Of a stretch of 64,000 nt of DNA, positions 1 to 7,129 are shown one piece after another. A model generated the notes under the pieces. It saw only the letters and a program-made list of their open reading frames with translations, had not been told where the DNA came from and did no database searches. The translations under genes were made by a program, and so were the position numbers. This stretch comes from Streptomyces sp. Ag109_O5-10 (GTDB lineage Bacteria > Actinomycetota > Actinomycetes > Streptomycetales > Streptomycetaceae), in assembly GCF_900105755.1 (NCBI RefSeq), contig NZ_FNTQ01000001.1:8556001-8620000 (forward strand). Direction: 5' to 3'. Each line of letters begins with the position of its first letter. The first letter of the stretch is position 1.

Positions 1-1421
1 CCACCTGCGTCCTCGGCGCCTTCCCGATCCTGTTCGGGCTCTCCTTCTGGCAGGGCCTGGCGGCCACCGGCCTGGGCCTCGCCGTCGGTGCGCTGATCCT
101 GGCCCCGCTCGCCGTGTTCGGCCCGCTGAACGGCACGAACAACTCGGTCTCCTCCTCCGCCCACCTGGGGGTGCACGGCCGGGTTGTCGGCTCCTTCCTC
201 TCCCTGCTGACCGCGGTCGCGTTCTTCTCGATCTCCGTGTGGTCCTCCGGCGACGCCCTGGTCGGCGGCGCGCACCGGATGTTCCACCTGCCGACCAATG
301 AGGGCGTGTACGCGCTGGCGTACGGGCTGTTCGCCGCGCTGGTGCTGACGGTGTGCATCTACGGCTTCCGGTTCATGCTCTTCGTGAACAAAATCGCGGT
401 GGCCGCCGCCTCGCTGCTCTTCGTCCTCGGCCTCTTCGCCTTCGGGGGCGACTTCGACCCCGGCTACCAGGGCAGCTTCCACTCGCTGAGCACCCCGGGC
501 TTCTGGCCGGCGTTCATCGGCTCCGCGCTGATCGTGCTCTCCAACCCCGTCTCGTTCGGGGCGTTCCTCGGCGACTGGGCCCGCTACATCCCCGCCGACG
601 CCCCGCGCCGCCGGGTCATGGGCGCGGCGTTCCTCTCCCAGATCGCGACGATCCTGCCGTTCTTCTTCGGCCTGGCGACCGCCTCGATCATCGCCGCCAA
701 GGCCGGGAACTTCCTCGACCCGAGCGCCCCGGACTACGTCGGCGGCCTGCTCGCCGTCTCGCCCTCCTGGTACTTCCTGCCTGTCTGCCTGCTCGCCCTG
801 ATCGGCGGCATGTCCACCGGCACCACCTCGCTCTACGGCACCGGCCTCGACTTCGCCAGCGTCTTCCCGAGGTTCAGCCGGGTGCAGGCCACCGTGTTCA
901 TCGGCGTCCTGTCGATCTCCTTCATCTTCATCGGCCGGTTCGCCGCCAACCTGACCCAGTCCATCTCCACCTTCGCGACGCTGATCATCGTCTGCACCGC
1001 GCCGTGGATGGTCATCATGACCCTGGGCTTCCTCACCCGCCGCGGCTGGTACGACCCCGACTCGCTGCAGGTCTTCAACCGCCGTCAGCGGGGCGGGCGT
1101 TACTGGTTCACGCACGGCTGGAACTGGCGCGGTATGGCCGCCTGGCTGGCCGCCGCCCTGCTCGCGGTCCAGTTCGTCAACCTCCCCGGCCAGTTCGTCG
1201 GCGCCCTCGGCGACCTCGCGGGCGGCGTGGACATCTCGCTGCCCGTCGGCCTGGGTCTCGCCGCGGTCCTCTACCTGGCCCTGCTGTGGCTCTTCCCCGA
1301 GCCCCGCGCCGTCTTCGGTCCCGAGGGCCCGCGGCTGGTGCGCGCCGCCGACACCCCGGTGCCGCCCATCACCGCGGCCGACGGCGCGGTCGTCGCCGCC
1401 CCCGAGCCCGCGGAGGTGTGA
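1..1421 (+). CDS. NCS1-family nucleobase permease (CodB-like), 5' truncated by window edge
   Basis: The gene is open from the first bases of the window (codons in phase with position 3), so its true start lies upstream. The visible part is a hydrophobic transporter with about ten membrane segments and the NCS1 signature region GPLNGTNNSVSSSAHLG, followed by SVWSSGDALV and a conserved GDWARYIP loop. NCS1 proteins are cation-coupled importers of cytosine, uracil, hydantoins or related bases; substrate cannot be read from sequence. The C-terminal tail is soluble and Ala/Pro-rich. The stop lies 5 bp before the next gene, so it is the upstream member of an operon with a cyclase-family hydrolase and an NTF2-like protein, which suggests uptake and breakdown of a cyclic N-heterocycle. 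Confidence 0.9.
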   Translation, partial: TCVLGAFPILFGLSFWQGLAATGLGLAVGALILAPLAVFGPLNGTNNSVSSSAHLGVHGRVVGSFLSLLTAVAFFSISVWSSGDALVGGAHRMFHLPTNEGVYALAYGLFAALVLTVCIYGFRFMLFVNKIAVAAASLLFVLGLFAFGGDFDPGYQGSFHSLSTPGFWPAFIGSALIVLSNPVSFGAFLGDWARYIPADAPRRRVMGAAFLSQIATILPFFFGLATASIIAAKAGNFLDPSAPDYVGGLLAVSPSWYFLPVCLLALIGGMSTGTTSLYGTGLDFASVFPRFSRVQATVFIGVLSISFIFIGRFAANLTQSISTFATLIIVCTAPWMVIMTLGFLTRRGWYDPDSLQVFNRRQRGGRYWFTHGWNWRGMAAWLAAALLAVQFVNLPGQFVGALGDLAGGVDISLPVGLGLAAVLYLALLWLFPEPRAVFGPEGPRLVRAADTPVPPITAADGAVVAAPEPAEV

Positions 1422-1426
1422 GCGGG

Positions 1427-2080
1427 ATGCGCCTGATCGACCTGTCCGTGCCGCTGCGCACCGGCATGCCGGTCTACCCCGGCGACCCGCGGGTGGACAT
1501 CCGCCCCGCGCTCACCGCCGCCCACGACGGCGTCAACGTCCTCCAGGTGCACATGGGTTCGCAGTCCGGCACCCACGTGGACGCACCATCCCACATCGAG
1601 GACGGCCTGCCCACGCTGGACCAGCTCCCGCTGAACCGGTTCGACGGCCCCGCCCACATCGTCGACGCCCGGGGCCTTCCGCCCCGGGCGGCCATCGGCA
1701 CCGACCTGCTCGCCCGCGTCCCGGCGGACCGGATCGTGCTGATCGCCACCGGCTGGTCCGCGCACTGGGGCACCGACGCCTACCACGACCACCCCCACCT
1801 GACCGAGGCGGCGGCCGCCCTCCTCGTCGCCCGCGGCATCCACACCGTCGGCATCGACGCCCTCAGCGTCGACCCGACCCCCGGCGACACCCTCCCCGCC
1901 CACCGCATCCTGTGCGGCGCCGACGCCGTCATCGCCGAGAACCTCACCAACCTCGCCGAGGTCCTGGACGCCCAGCACACCGGCCACGACGTCCACGTCA
2001 CCCTCTTCCCCCTGCACCTGCCCGGCGCGGACGGCGCACCCGTCCGCGCCGTGGCCCGGATCTCGGAGCCGAAGCCTTGA
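1427..2080 (+). CDS. Cyclase-family (kynurenine formamidase-like) metal-dependent hydrolase
   Basis: A 217-residue protein of the PF04199 cyclase family. The metal-binding motif is complete: SGTHVDAPSH near residue 44, fitting the family pattern HxGTHxDxPxH, and the N-terminal DLSVPLRTGMPVYPGDP is also typical. Members hydrolyse N-formylkynurenine, isatin or other amide or cyclic substrates in the cytoplasm. The ATG was chosen because it follows the permease stop by 5 bp and because homology begins with MRLIDLSVPL; the open frame extends far upstream only as a shadow of the permease. Pairing with an NCS1 permease suggests the imported base is the substrate or its precursor. The exact substrate is unknown. 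Confidence 0.88.
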   Translation: MRLIDLSVPLRTGMPVYPGDPRVDIRPALTAAHDGVNVLQVHMGSQSGTHVDAPSHIEDGLPTLDQLPLNRFDGPAHIVDARGLPPRAAIGTDLLARVPADRIVLIATGWSAHWGTDAYHDHPHLTEAAAALLVARGIHTVGIDALSVDPTPGDTLPAHRILCGADAVIAENLTNLAEVLDAQHTGHDVHVTLFPLHLPGADGAPVRAVARISEPKP

Positions 2081-2472
2081 GCCACGACCACGACACCGTC
2101 CTCGCCGCGGCGGACGCCCTGATCTCCGCCTTCGCCGAGGGCCGCACCGACGACTACTTCGCCGCCTTCGCCCCCGACGCCACCTTCGTCTTCCACACCA
2201 CCGGCCGGCGCCTGGACTCCACCGCGGAGTACCGCGCCCTCTGGCAGCAGTGGACCGACGAGGACGCCTTCCGCGTCCTCGCCTGCGACTCGAGCGACCG
2301 CCGCCTCCAGCTCCTCGGCGACACCGCCGTCTTCACCCACTCGGTGACCACCCGCATCTCCACCACGGCCGGCGAGGACGTCCTCCACGAACGCGAGACC
2401 ATCGTCCTCCACCGCACCGACGGCGACGCCTGGCAAGCGGTCCACGAGCACCTTTCCGCCGCGACTGTCTGA
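2077..2472 (+). CDS. NTF2-like / SnoaL-fold protein
   Basis: A 131-residue protein with the NTF2-like pattern: an N-terminal helix (AAADALISAFAEGRTDDYF), the motif APDATFVFH, then a curved sheet ending WQAVHEHLSA. The fold serves as a small-molecule pocket in isomerases, cyclases and binding proteins, and no specific function can be assigned. Translation probably starts at TTG 2077, whose last two bases form part of the TGA of the preceding hydrolase (TTGA overlap), with GGAG about 8 bases upstream; this implies translational coupling. The final codons and the stop lie in sequence that resembles the 126-bp repeat that follows, so the native C-terminus may have been altered. Confidence 0.8.
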   Translation: MSHDHDTVLAAADALISAFAEGRTDDYFAAFAPDATFVFHTTGRRLDSTAEYRALWQQWTDEDAFRVLACDSSDRRLQLLGDTAVFTHSVTTRISTTAGEDVLHERETIVLHRTDGDAWQAVHEHLSAATV

Positions 2473-2488
2473 CACCAACGGTTCAGCA

Positions 2489-2928
2489 GCGCCCCGTCAG
2501 GGGCGCGGGGAACTGCGCGACCAGCGACGACGGCGCCGCAGTCGGACTGGGACCTGGCGATCGGTTCGCGGTCACCTGTCTGCGGCGACTGTCTGGAGAC
2601 TGCGGCTTGGCAACGCGCCCCGTCAGGGGCGCGGGGAACTGCGCGACCAGCCACGACGGCGCCGCAGCCGGACGGAGACCTGGCGATCGGTTCGCGGCTA
2701 CCTGTCTGCGGCGACTGTCTGGAGACTGCGGCTTGGCAACGCGCCCCGTCAGGGGCGCGGGGAACTGCGCGACCAGCGACGACGGCGCCGCAGTCGGACT
2801 GGGACCTGGCGATCGGTTCGCGGTCACCTGTCTGCGGCGACTGTCTGAAGACTGCGGCTTGGTAACGCGTCCCGAGGGGGCGCGGGGAACTGCGTGACCA
2901 GCGACGACGGCGCCGCAGTCGGCCGACG
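2489..2928. repeat. 126-bp tandem repeat array, about 3.5 units
   Basis: Units begin at 2489, 2615, 2741 and 2867, exactly 126 bp apart. Each starts with GCGCCCCGTCAGGGGCGC, a 7-bp stem with a 4-base loop, followed by GGGGAACTGCGCGACCAGC and then a less palindromic part ending in GCGACTGTCTGGAGACTGCGG. Units differ at only a few positions; the last is truncated near 2928. Because 126 is divisible by three, the array keeps long spurious reading frames open. It sits between the 3' ends of convergent genes and could act as a transcription terminator. No coding function is supported. Confidence 0.9.
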
Positions 2929-2944
2929 GCACCAGGCGGCACTC

Positions 2945-5332
2945 TCAGCGGAGTTCGTCGTCCTCGAAGAGCGACAGCTCCGCCCAGATCGTCTTGCCCT
3001 CCGCGGTGTGCCGGGTGCCCCACCGCTGGGTCAGCTGGGCCACCAGCAGCAGGCCCCGGCCGCCCTCGTCCCAGGTCTTGGCCCGGCGCAGGTGCGGAGC
3101 GGTGTGGCTGGTGTCGGAGACCTCGCAGATCAGGGTGGCCGTGTCGTGGATCAGCCGCAGCCCGATGGGGTGGGCGCCGTACCGGATGGCGTTGGTGACC
3201 AGCTCGCTGACCACCAGCTCCGTCGTGAAAGCGGCCATGCTCAGGTCCCACACGTCGAGCTGCTCGACGACCTGCTTGCGGATCGGTGCGACCAGGGCCG
3301 GGTCCGCGGGGATGTCCCAGGACGCCACCCGGGCCGGCGGCAGTCCCCGCGTGCGGGCCAGCAGCAGGGCCACGTCGTCGGCCGCGCCGCCGGACGGCAG
3401 CAGGGCGTGCAGGATCCGGTCGCAGGTCTCGTCCAGCGAGTCGCTGTACGCCGCCAGCGCCTCGTGGAGGAGCCGTCGGCCGGTGTCCGGGTCCCGGTGC
3501 CGGGAGGTGATCAGCCCGTCCGTGAACATCGCCAGGACCGTGCCCTCGTCCAGCGTCACCTCGGCCGACTCGAACGGCAGCCCGCCCAGGCCCAGCGGGG
3601 GTCCGGCGGGCAGGTCGAGCCGGTGCGGGAGGTGGCCCGGACGCAGCAGTACGGGAGGCGGGTGCCCGGCGCGGGCCAGTGTGCAGCGCCGCGACACCGG
3701 GTCGTAGACGGCGTACAGGCAGGTCGCGCCGACCTCTCCGGTGCTGCCCTCGCCGCCCTGCTCCTCGGAGAGCCGCAGCACCAGGTCGTCGAGGTGGGTG
3801 AGCAGCTCGTCCGGGGCCAGGTCGATGTCGGCGAGGGTGCGTACGGCGGTCCGCAGCCGGCCCATGGTCGCCGAGGCCTGCACACCGTGGCCGACGACGT
3901 CCCCGACGACCATGGCGACCCGCAGCCCGGACAGCGGGATCACGTCGAACCAGTCGCCGCCCACCCCGGCCCGTGCCGCCGGCAGGTAGCGGGAGGCGGC
4001 CTGCAGGGCGGCGGTGCGCGGCAGCGTCCGGGGCAGCAGACTGCGCTGCAGGGCCAGGGCGGTCTCGCGCTCGCGCGAGTACCGGCGGGCGTTGTCGATG
4101 CAGACGGCGGCCCGGGCGGTGATCTCCTCGGCGAGCAGCACGTCGTCGGGCCCGAAAGGGTCGAGCCGCCGGTGCCGCCGGAACACCGCGACCCCCAGGG
4201 TGGTACCGCGGGCCTGGATCGGCACCGACATCGAGGAGTGCACGCCGAACTCGCGCACCCGCTCCCCGCGGGCCTTGTTCCAGCTCAGCCAGTCGTCCAG
4301 CTCACCGGACGACACCGAGGCCACGATCGTGTGCCCCGCGGTCAGCGAGTCCGCCTGCGGTGAGGCGGCCGGGTAGACCTCGGTCTGCCCGGGCTTGAGG
4401 ACCGCCTCGGGCACGCCGGGGAGCACGGACTGGTGTGCGATGCGGCGCAGGGTGACCGGCGCGGTCAGCCGGGCCGGGAGGTCGCCGCCGTCCTCCGGCG
4501 GGTCCAGCAGGTCGACGGTGACGAGGTCGGCGAGGGCCGGGACGCAGACGTCCGCCAGCTCCTGGGATGTCCGTACGACGTCGAGGGTGCTGCCGATCCG
4601 CACGCTCGCCGCGTTGACCAGCTGGAGCCGCTCCCTGGCCAGGTAGTTCTCGGTGAAGTCGTGGGCGGCCAGGCTCACGCCCCACACCCGCCCGGCGGCG
4701 TCGGTGACCGGCGCCAACCGGGCCAGCCAGGCGTGCGCCCGGTCCTCGTCGCCGATCCGCAGGTACGTCTGCACGTCCAGCGGCCGGCCCGAGGCCAGCA
4801 CCCGGAGCATGCTCAGCTCCAGGTCCCCGCTCTCCTGCCTGCCACCGATCTCCGTGACCCTGAGCCCCTGGACCCGTTTTTCGGGCAGCCCGATGACCTG
4901 GGCCATCGCCTCGTTCATCCGGCGCAGCCTGAGCTGGTCGTCGTAGACCGCGATGGCGCACGGTGACTGCGTCAGCGCGGCCGTGGCCAGCGGATCGTCC
5001 GGGGTGCGCGGCCCGCCGTCGTCCAGCGGGGAGACCAGCACCCAGTGGCCGGGCCGCCCGTCGTGGGCCGGGGTGTGGTGGGCGAGCAGCCAGACCGGGA
5101 CCGTGCGGCCGTCGCGGTGGCGGAGTCCGAGGGTGCCGTCCCAGCGGGTGCCGACGGGTGCGCGCGGCACGGCGTCCCCGGCCAGCAGCAGCGCCGCGGG
5201 GCGGCCCACGACTTCCTCGGCCGGGTGGCCGAGGAGCCGCCGCGCGCCCTCGCTCCACTCGGTCAGAGTGCCGTCCTCGTCGATGACAGCCCGGGCCGTC
5301 GCCGCGTCGTCGAAGGGGTAGACCCGGCTCAT
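2945..5332 (-). CDS. PAS-PAS-GAF-PP2C (SpoIIE-like) phosphatase with C-terminal HATPase domain
   Basis: A 795-residue signalling protein. Two PAS domains (about 10-105 and 120-235; the second contains NEAMAQVIGLPEKRV), a GAF domain (about 240-410), a PP2C/SpoIIE phosphatase domain (about 430-655, with GGDWFDVIPLSG and VVGDVVGHG) and an RsbW/SpoIIAB-type HATPase domain (about 665-795, with ELVTNAIRYG and GGRGLLLV) follow in order. Proteins of this design act in Streptomyces partner-switching: they dephosphorylate anti-sigma antagonists and may phosphorylate them through the kinase-like ATPase domain. It is monocistronic, with the repeat array at its 3' end. It is the first of three PP2C-domain regulators in this window; partners are not encoded nearby. 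Confidence 0.9.
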   Translation of the reverse strand: MSRVYPFDDAATARAVIDEDGTLTEWSEGARRLLGHPAEEVVGRPAALLLAGDAVPRAPVGTRWDGTLGLRHRDGRTVPVWLLAHHTPAHDGRPGHWVLVSPLDDGGPRTPDDPLATAALTQSPCAIAVYDDQLRLRRMNEAMAQVIGLPEKRVQGLRVTEIGGRQESGDLELSMLRVLASGRPLDVQTYLRIGDEDRAHAWLARLAPVTDAAGRVWGVSLAAHDFTENYLARERLQLVNAASVRIGSTLDVVRTSQELADVCVPALADLVTVDLLDPPEDGGDLPARLTAPVTLRRIAHQSVLPGVPEAVLKPGQTEVYPAASPQADSLTAGHTIVASVSSGELDDWLSWNKARGERVREFGVHSSMSVPIQARGTTLGVAVFRRHRRLDPFGPDDVLLAEEITARAAVCIDNARRYSRERETALALQRSLLPRTLPRTAALQAASRYLPAARAGVGGDWFDVIPLSGLRVAMVVGDVVGHGVQASATMGRLRTAVRTLADIDLAPDELLTHLDDLVLRLSEEQGGEGSTGEVGATCLYAVYDPVSRRCTLARAGHPPPVLLRPGHLPHRLDLPAGPPLGLGGLPFESAEVTLDEGTVLAMFTDGLITSRHRDPDTGRRLLHEALAAYSDSLDETCDRILHALLPSGGAADDVALLLARTRGLPPARVASWDIPADPALVAPIRKQVVEQLDVWDLSMAAFTTELVVSELVTNAIRYGAHPIGLRLIHDTATLICEVSDTSHTAPHLRRAKTWDEGGRGLLLVAQLTQRWGTRHTAEGKTIWAELSLFEDDELR

Positions 5333-5749
5333 CTCGCCACTCCCAAGCGCACACTCACAGTCAACAGGTGCACCACTCGTGTTCAGCGTAGTGCTTCGGA
5401 CCCTCCCGTGACCGGCAAGCGGCGAGGGGCGGCCGGTCGGGGCCGGGCCCTGTCCGGGGTGCCGAACGGGGACCGGCCGCCGGGACGAAAGGGGTGGGCC
5501 GAGGCTTCCGGACCCTTGACGGGCACAAGTACCACCCCGTCAGAATTCTGCGCACCGCCGGTGCCCGCACGCCGTCCGTCTCACCCCGACCGCAAGTCCA
5601 CGGCCGCGTACGGGCGTTCGCCGGTCTTCGCGACCGCCGAGATCGTCCACTCACACGGCGTGGTGATACCCGACGCCGAACACCTCATCTCCTTCGCGGT
5701 CACCGGCGGTTCGCGCGCCGGGCCCGACAACGGCCGTGCGGGAGACGGC
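5333..5749. other. Intergenic stretch without a supported gene
   Basis: These 417 bases separate the starts of the PP2C regulator from the 3' end of the methyltransferase. Short open frames exist on both strands but none has a convincing ribosome site or recognisable product. A weak promoter-like TTGACG at about 5517 with CAGAAT about 19 bases later is visible on the + strand but leads to no gene. I see nothing else here. Confidence 0.5.
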
Positions 5750-6247
5750 TCAGCCCAGCATCGGCTGCAGCGCGCCCTCGTGGGTGAGCAGCCGTACCTT
5801 GTTCTCGACCCCGCCCGCGTACCCGCGCATCGAGCCGTCGGCGCCGATCACGCGGTGGCAGGGCCGGATCACGAGCAGGGGGTTGGCGCCGACCGCGGCG
5901 CCCACCGCCCGGATCTCGGACCGGGGCACGCCCAGCCGTGCCGCCAGTTCGCCGTACGTCGTCGTGGTGCCGTACGGGATGTCGTCGAGCGCCCGCCACA
6001 CCTGCTGCTGGAACTCCGTCCCCCGGGCGGCGCGGGGCAGGTCGAAGCGGGTGCGCCGGCCGCCGAAGTAGGCGTTCAACTGGCGTACCGCCTCGGCGAA
6101 CGGGCGGTCGGCGCGGACGGTCCCGGCGCCGCGCCGCGCCGGCAGGGAGAGTGCCGTGAGGACGAAGCCGTCGGCTGACTCCGCGCCGGTCAGGCACAGC
6201 TCGCCCAGCGGGCTGTCGTACACGGTGTACACGTCCATCTCATCCAT
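5750..6247 (-). CDS. ogt: Methylated-DNA--protein-cysteine S-methyltransferase
   Basis: A 165-residue suicide DNA repair enzyme that transfers methyl or alkyl groups from O6 of guanine to its own cysteine. The active site IRPCHRVIGADG, the preceding helix-turn-helix region (EFQQQVWRALDDIPYGTTTTYGELA) and the GAVGANP/RxVG region are intact, so it should be active. Length fits Ogt-type single-domain enzymes. Two in-phase starts exist (6247 and 6238); 6247 was chosen because a GAGG lies about 7 bases upstream, but the shorter form remains possible. It is transcribed alone and diverges from the toxin-antitoxin pair. Confidence 0.93.
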   Translation of the reverse strand: MDEMDVYTVYDSPLGELCLTGAESADGFVLTALSLPARRGAGTVRADRPFAEAVRQLNAYFGGRRTRFDLPRAARGTEFQQQVWRALDDIPYGTTTTYGELAARLGVPRSEIRAVGAAVGANPLLVIRPCHRVIGADGSMRGYAGGVENKVRLLTHEGALQPMLG

Positions 6248-6346
6248 CCGGTGCCTCACTCGCCGTCGCTCTCGTCGTGACACCGAGTCTGGCGCGGCGC
6301 CACGCCGCCGACCGGCGGAAAACGGACATGGTTCCCGGGTCCCGCT

Positions 6347-6413
6347 GGTACCGTGAAGAGTCGGTCTTGACCTGCGGGTATTTACGGTGGAGTACCCTCG
6401 CGGTACCGTGAAG
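6347..6413. promoter_or_regulatory. Direct repeats GGTACCGTGAAG upstream of the antitoxin gene
   Basis: The 12-mer GGTACCGTGAAG occurs at 6347-6358 and again at 6402-6413, immediately before the ATG at 6417. Between them lies a possible promoter: TTGACC (6367-6372), 18 bases, then AGTACC. The second copy contains the palindrome CGGTACCG. Repeats flanking a promoter in front of a ribbon-helix-helix antitoxin are where autoregulatory operators are expected, but binding is inferred only. Confidence 0.45.
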
Positions 6414-6416
6414 GGC

Positions 6417-6659
6417 ATGCCAGCTCTCAACGTGGAGTTCAGCGACCGCGAGCTTGAGGACCTGAGGCAGATAGCCAAGGAGCGCGGTACGTCGATGAAG
6501 GCCCTTGTCCGTGAGGCGGCCGCCGCCGACATCGCCCGGCACCGGGCGCTGCAGGAAGGGGCGGAGGAATTCCGCCGTTTCTTCGCGGCGCACGCCGCCG
6601 AGTTCGCCGCGGCGTTCCCGGACGACGAGCGGCCGCCCGCGAAGGGCGAGGCCGCCTGA
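6417..6659 (+). CDS. Ribbon-helix-helix antitoxin-like protein
   Basis: An 80-residue protein whose first half has the ribbon-helix-helix pattern: a short strand (ALNVEFSD) followed by two helices (RELEDLRQIAKERG, then SMKALVREAAAADIARHR). The C-terminal half is a charged helix (QEGAEEFRRFFAAHAAEF) suited to wrapping a toxin. The ATG at 6417 starts the folded part; an upstream in-phase ATG at 6387 falls inside the putative promoter region. The next gene starts 3 bp after its stop and resembles a Doc-like toxin, giving the usual antitoxin-toxin order. It would neutralise the toxin and repress its own operon. Confidence 0.75.
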   Translation: MPALNVEFSDRELEDLRQIAKERGTSMKALVREAAAADIARHRALQEGAEEFRRFFAAHAAEFAAAFPDDERPPAKGEAA

Positions 6660-6662
6660 GCC

Positions 6663-6890
6663 ATGCCGCCGGTCATCCACATCGACGTGCCCTGGCTGCT
6701 CCAGCGCCATGAGGAAGTCATGCCGGAGCAGCCCACCATCAACGACTTCTCCGCGCTGGTCGCCGCCGTCGCCCGGCACCGGGTCGACCCGCCGCGTCTC
6801 GGTGTGGACTCCGACGCCGCCTGGCGGGCCGGGAGCGTGCGCGCGGGGCCGGTGCGGGCGCGCGGTTCACACGGGGTGCGCGGAATGTGA
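6663..6890 (+). pseudogene. Truncated Fic/Doc-family toxin remnant
   Basis: A 75-codon frame beginning IHIDVPWLLQRHEE and containing NDFSALVAAVARHRVDPPRLGVD, which I recognise as the N-terminal region of the Streptomyces Fic/Doc-like toxin partner of RHH antitoxins. After AWRAG the sequence becomes Arg/Gly-rich (VRAGPVRARGSHGVRGM) and stops at 6890. The Doc/Fic core with its HxFx(D/N)GN(K/R)R-like catalytic loop is absent in this frame, and I found no continuation in the other frames. Family full length is roughly 120-130 residues. I infer loss of toxin function with retention of the antitoxin. The assignment rests on remembered family features and is moderate. Confidence 0.55.
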
Positions 6891-7129
6891 ATGCGGCCAT
6901 GAAGGGGCAATAGCCGCCGCCACCTTTCTGACTTTCTGTCAATGCCGTCGATGTTGTTCGGGCGCCTTGTTGCTTGTGTGAGACTTGTGCGAGGGTGAAT
7001 ACCCGCGCGGGGTAATGGCCTGGTCCAATTAGGCAGTTGAGGAACGCGACCGACACCGTGCCGGCGAATTCCCGCCCTCCGCAGGCGCACCGAAGAGGTA
7101 CGCACCACCGCACCTAAGGAATCCGCTCC

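Noticed and set aside
2250..2897. Open frames running through the 126-bp repeat array on both strands
   Set aside because: They stay open only because the period is a multiple of three; no start signal or family similarity.
2489..2928. CRISPR-like array
   Set aside because: The units are directly adjacent 126-bp repeats with no variable spacers and no cas genes are present.
5333..5749. Possible small genes in the gap before ogt
   Set aside because: Short frames on both strands lack ribosome sites and recognisable products.
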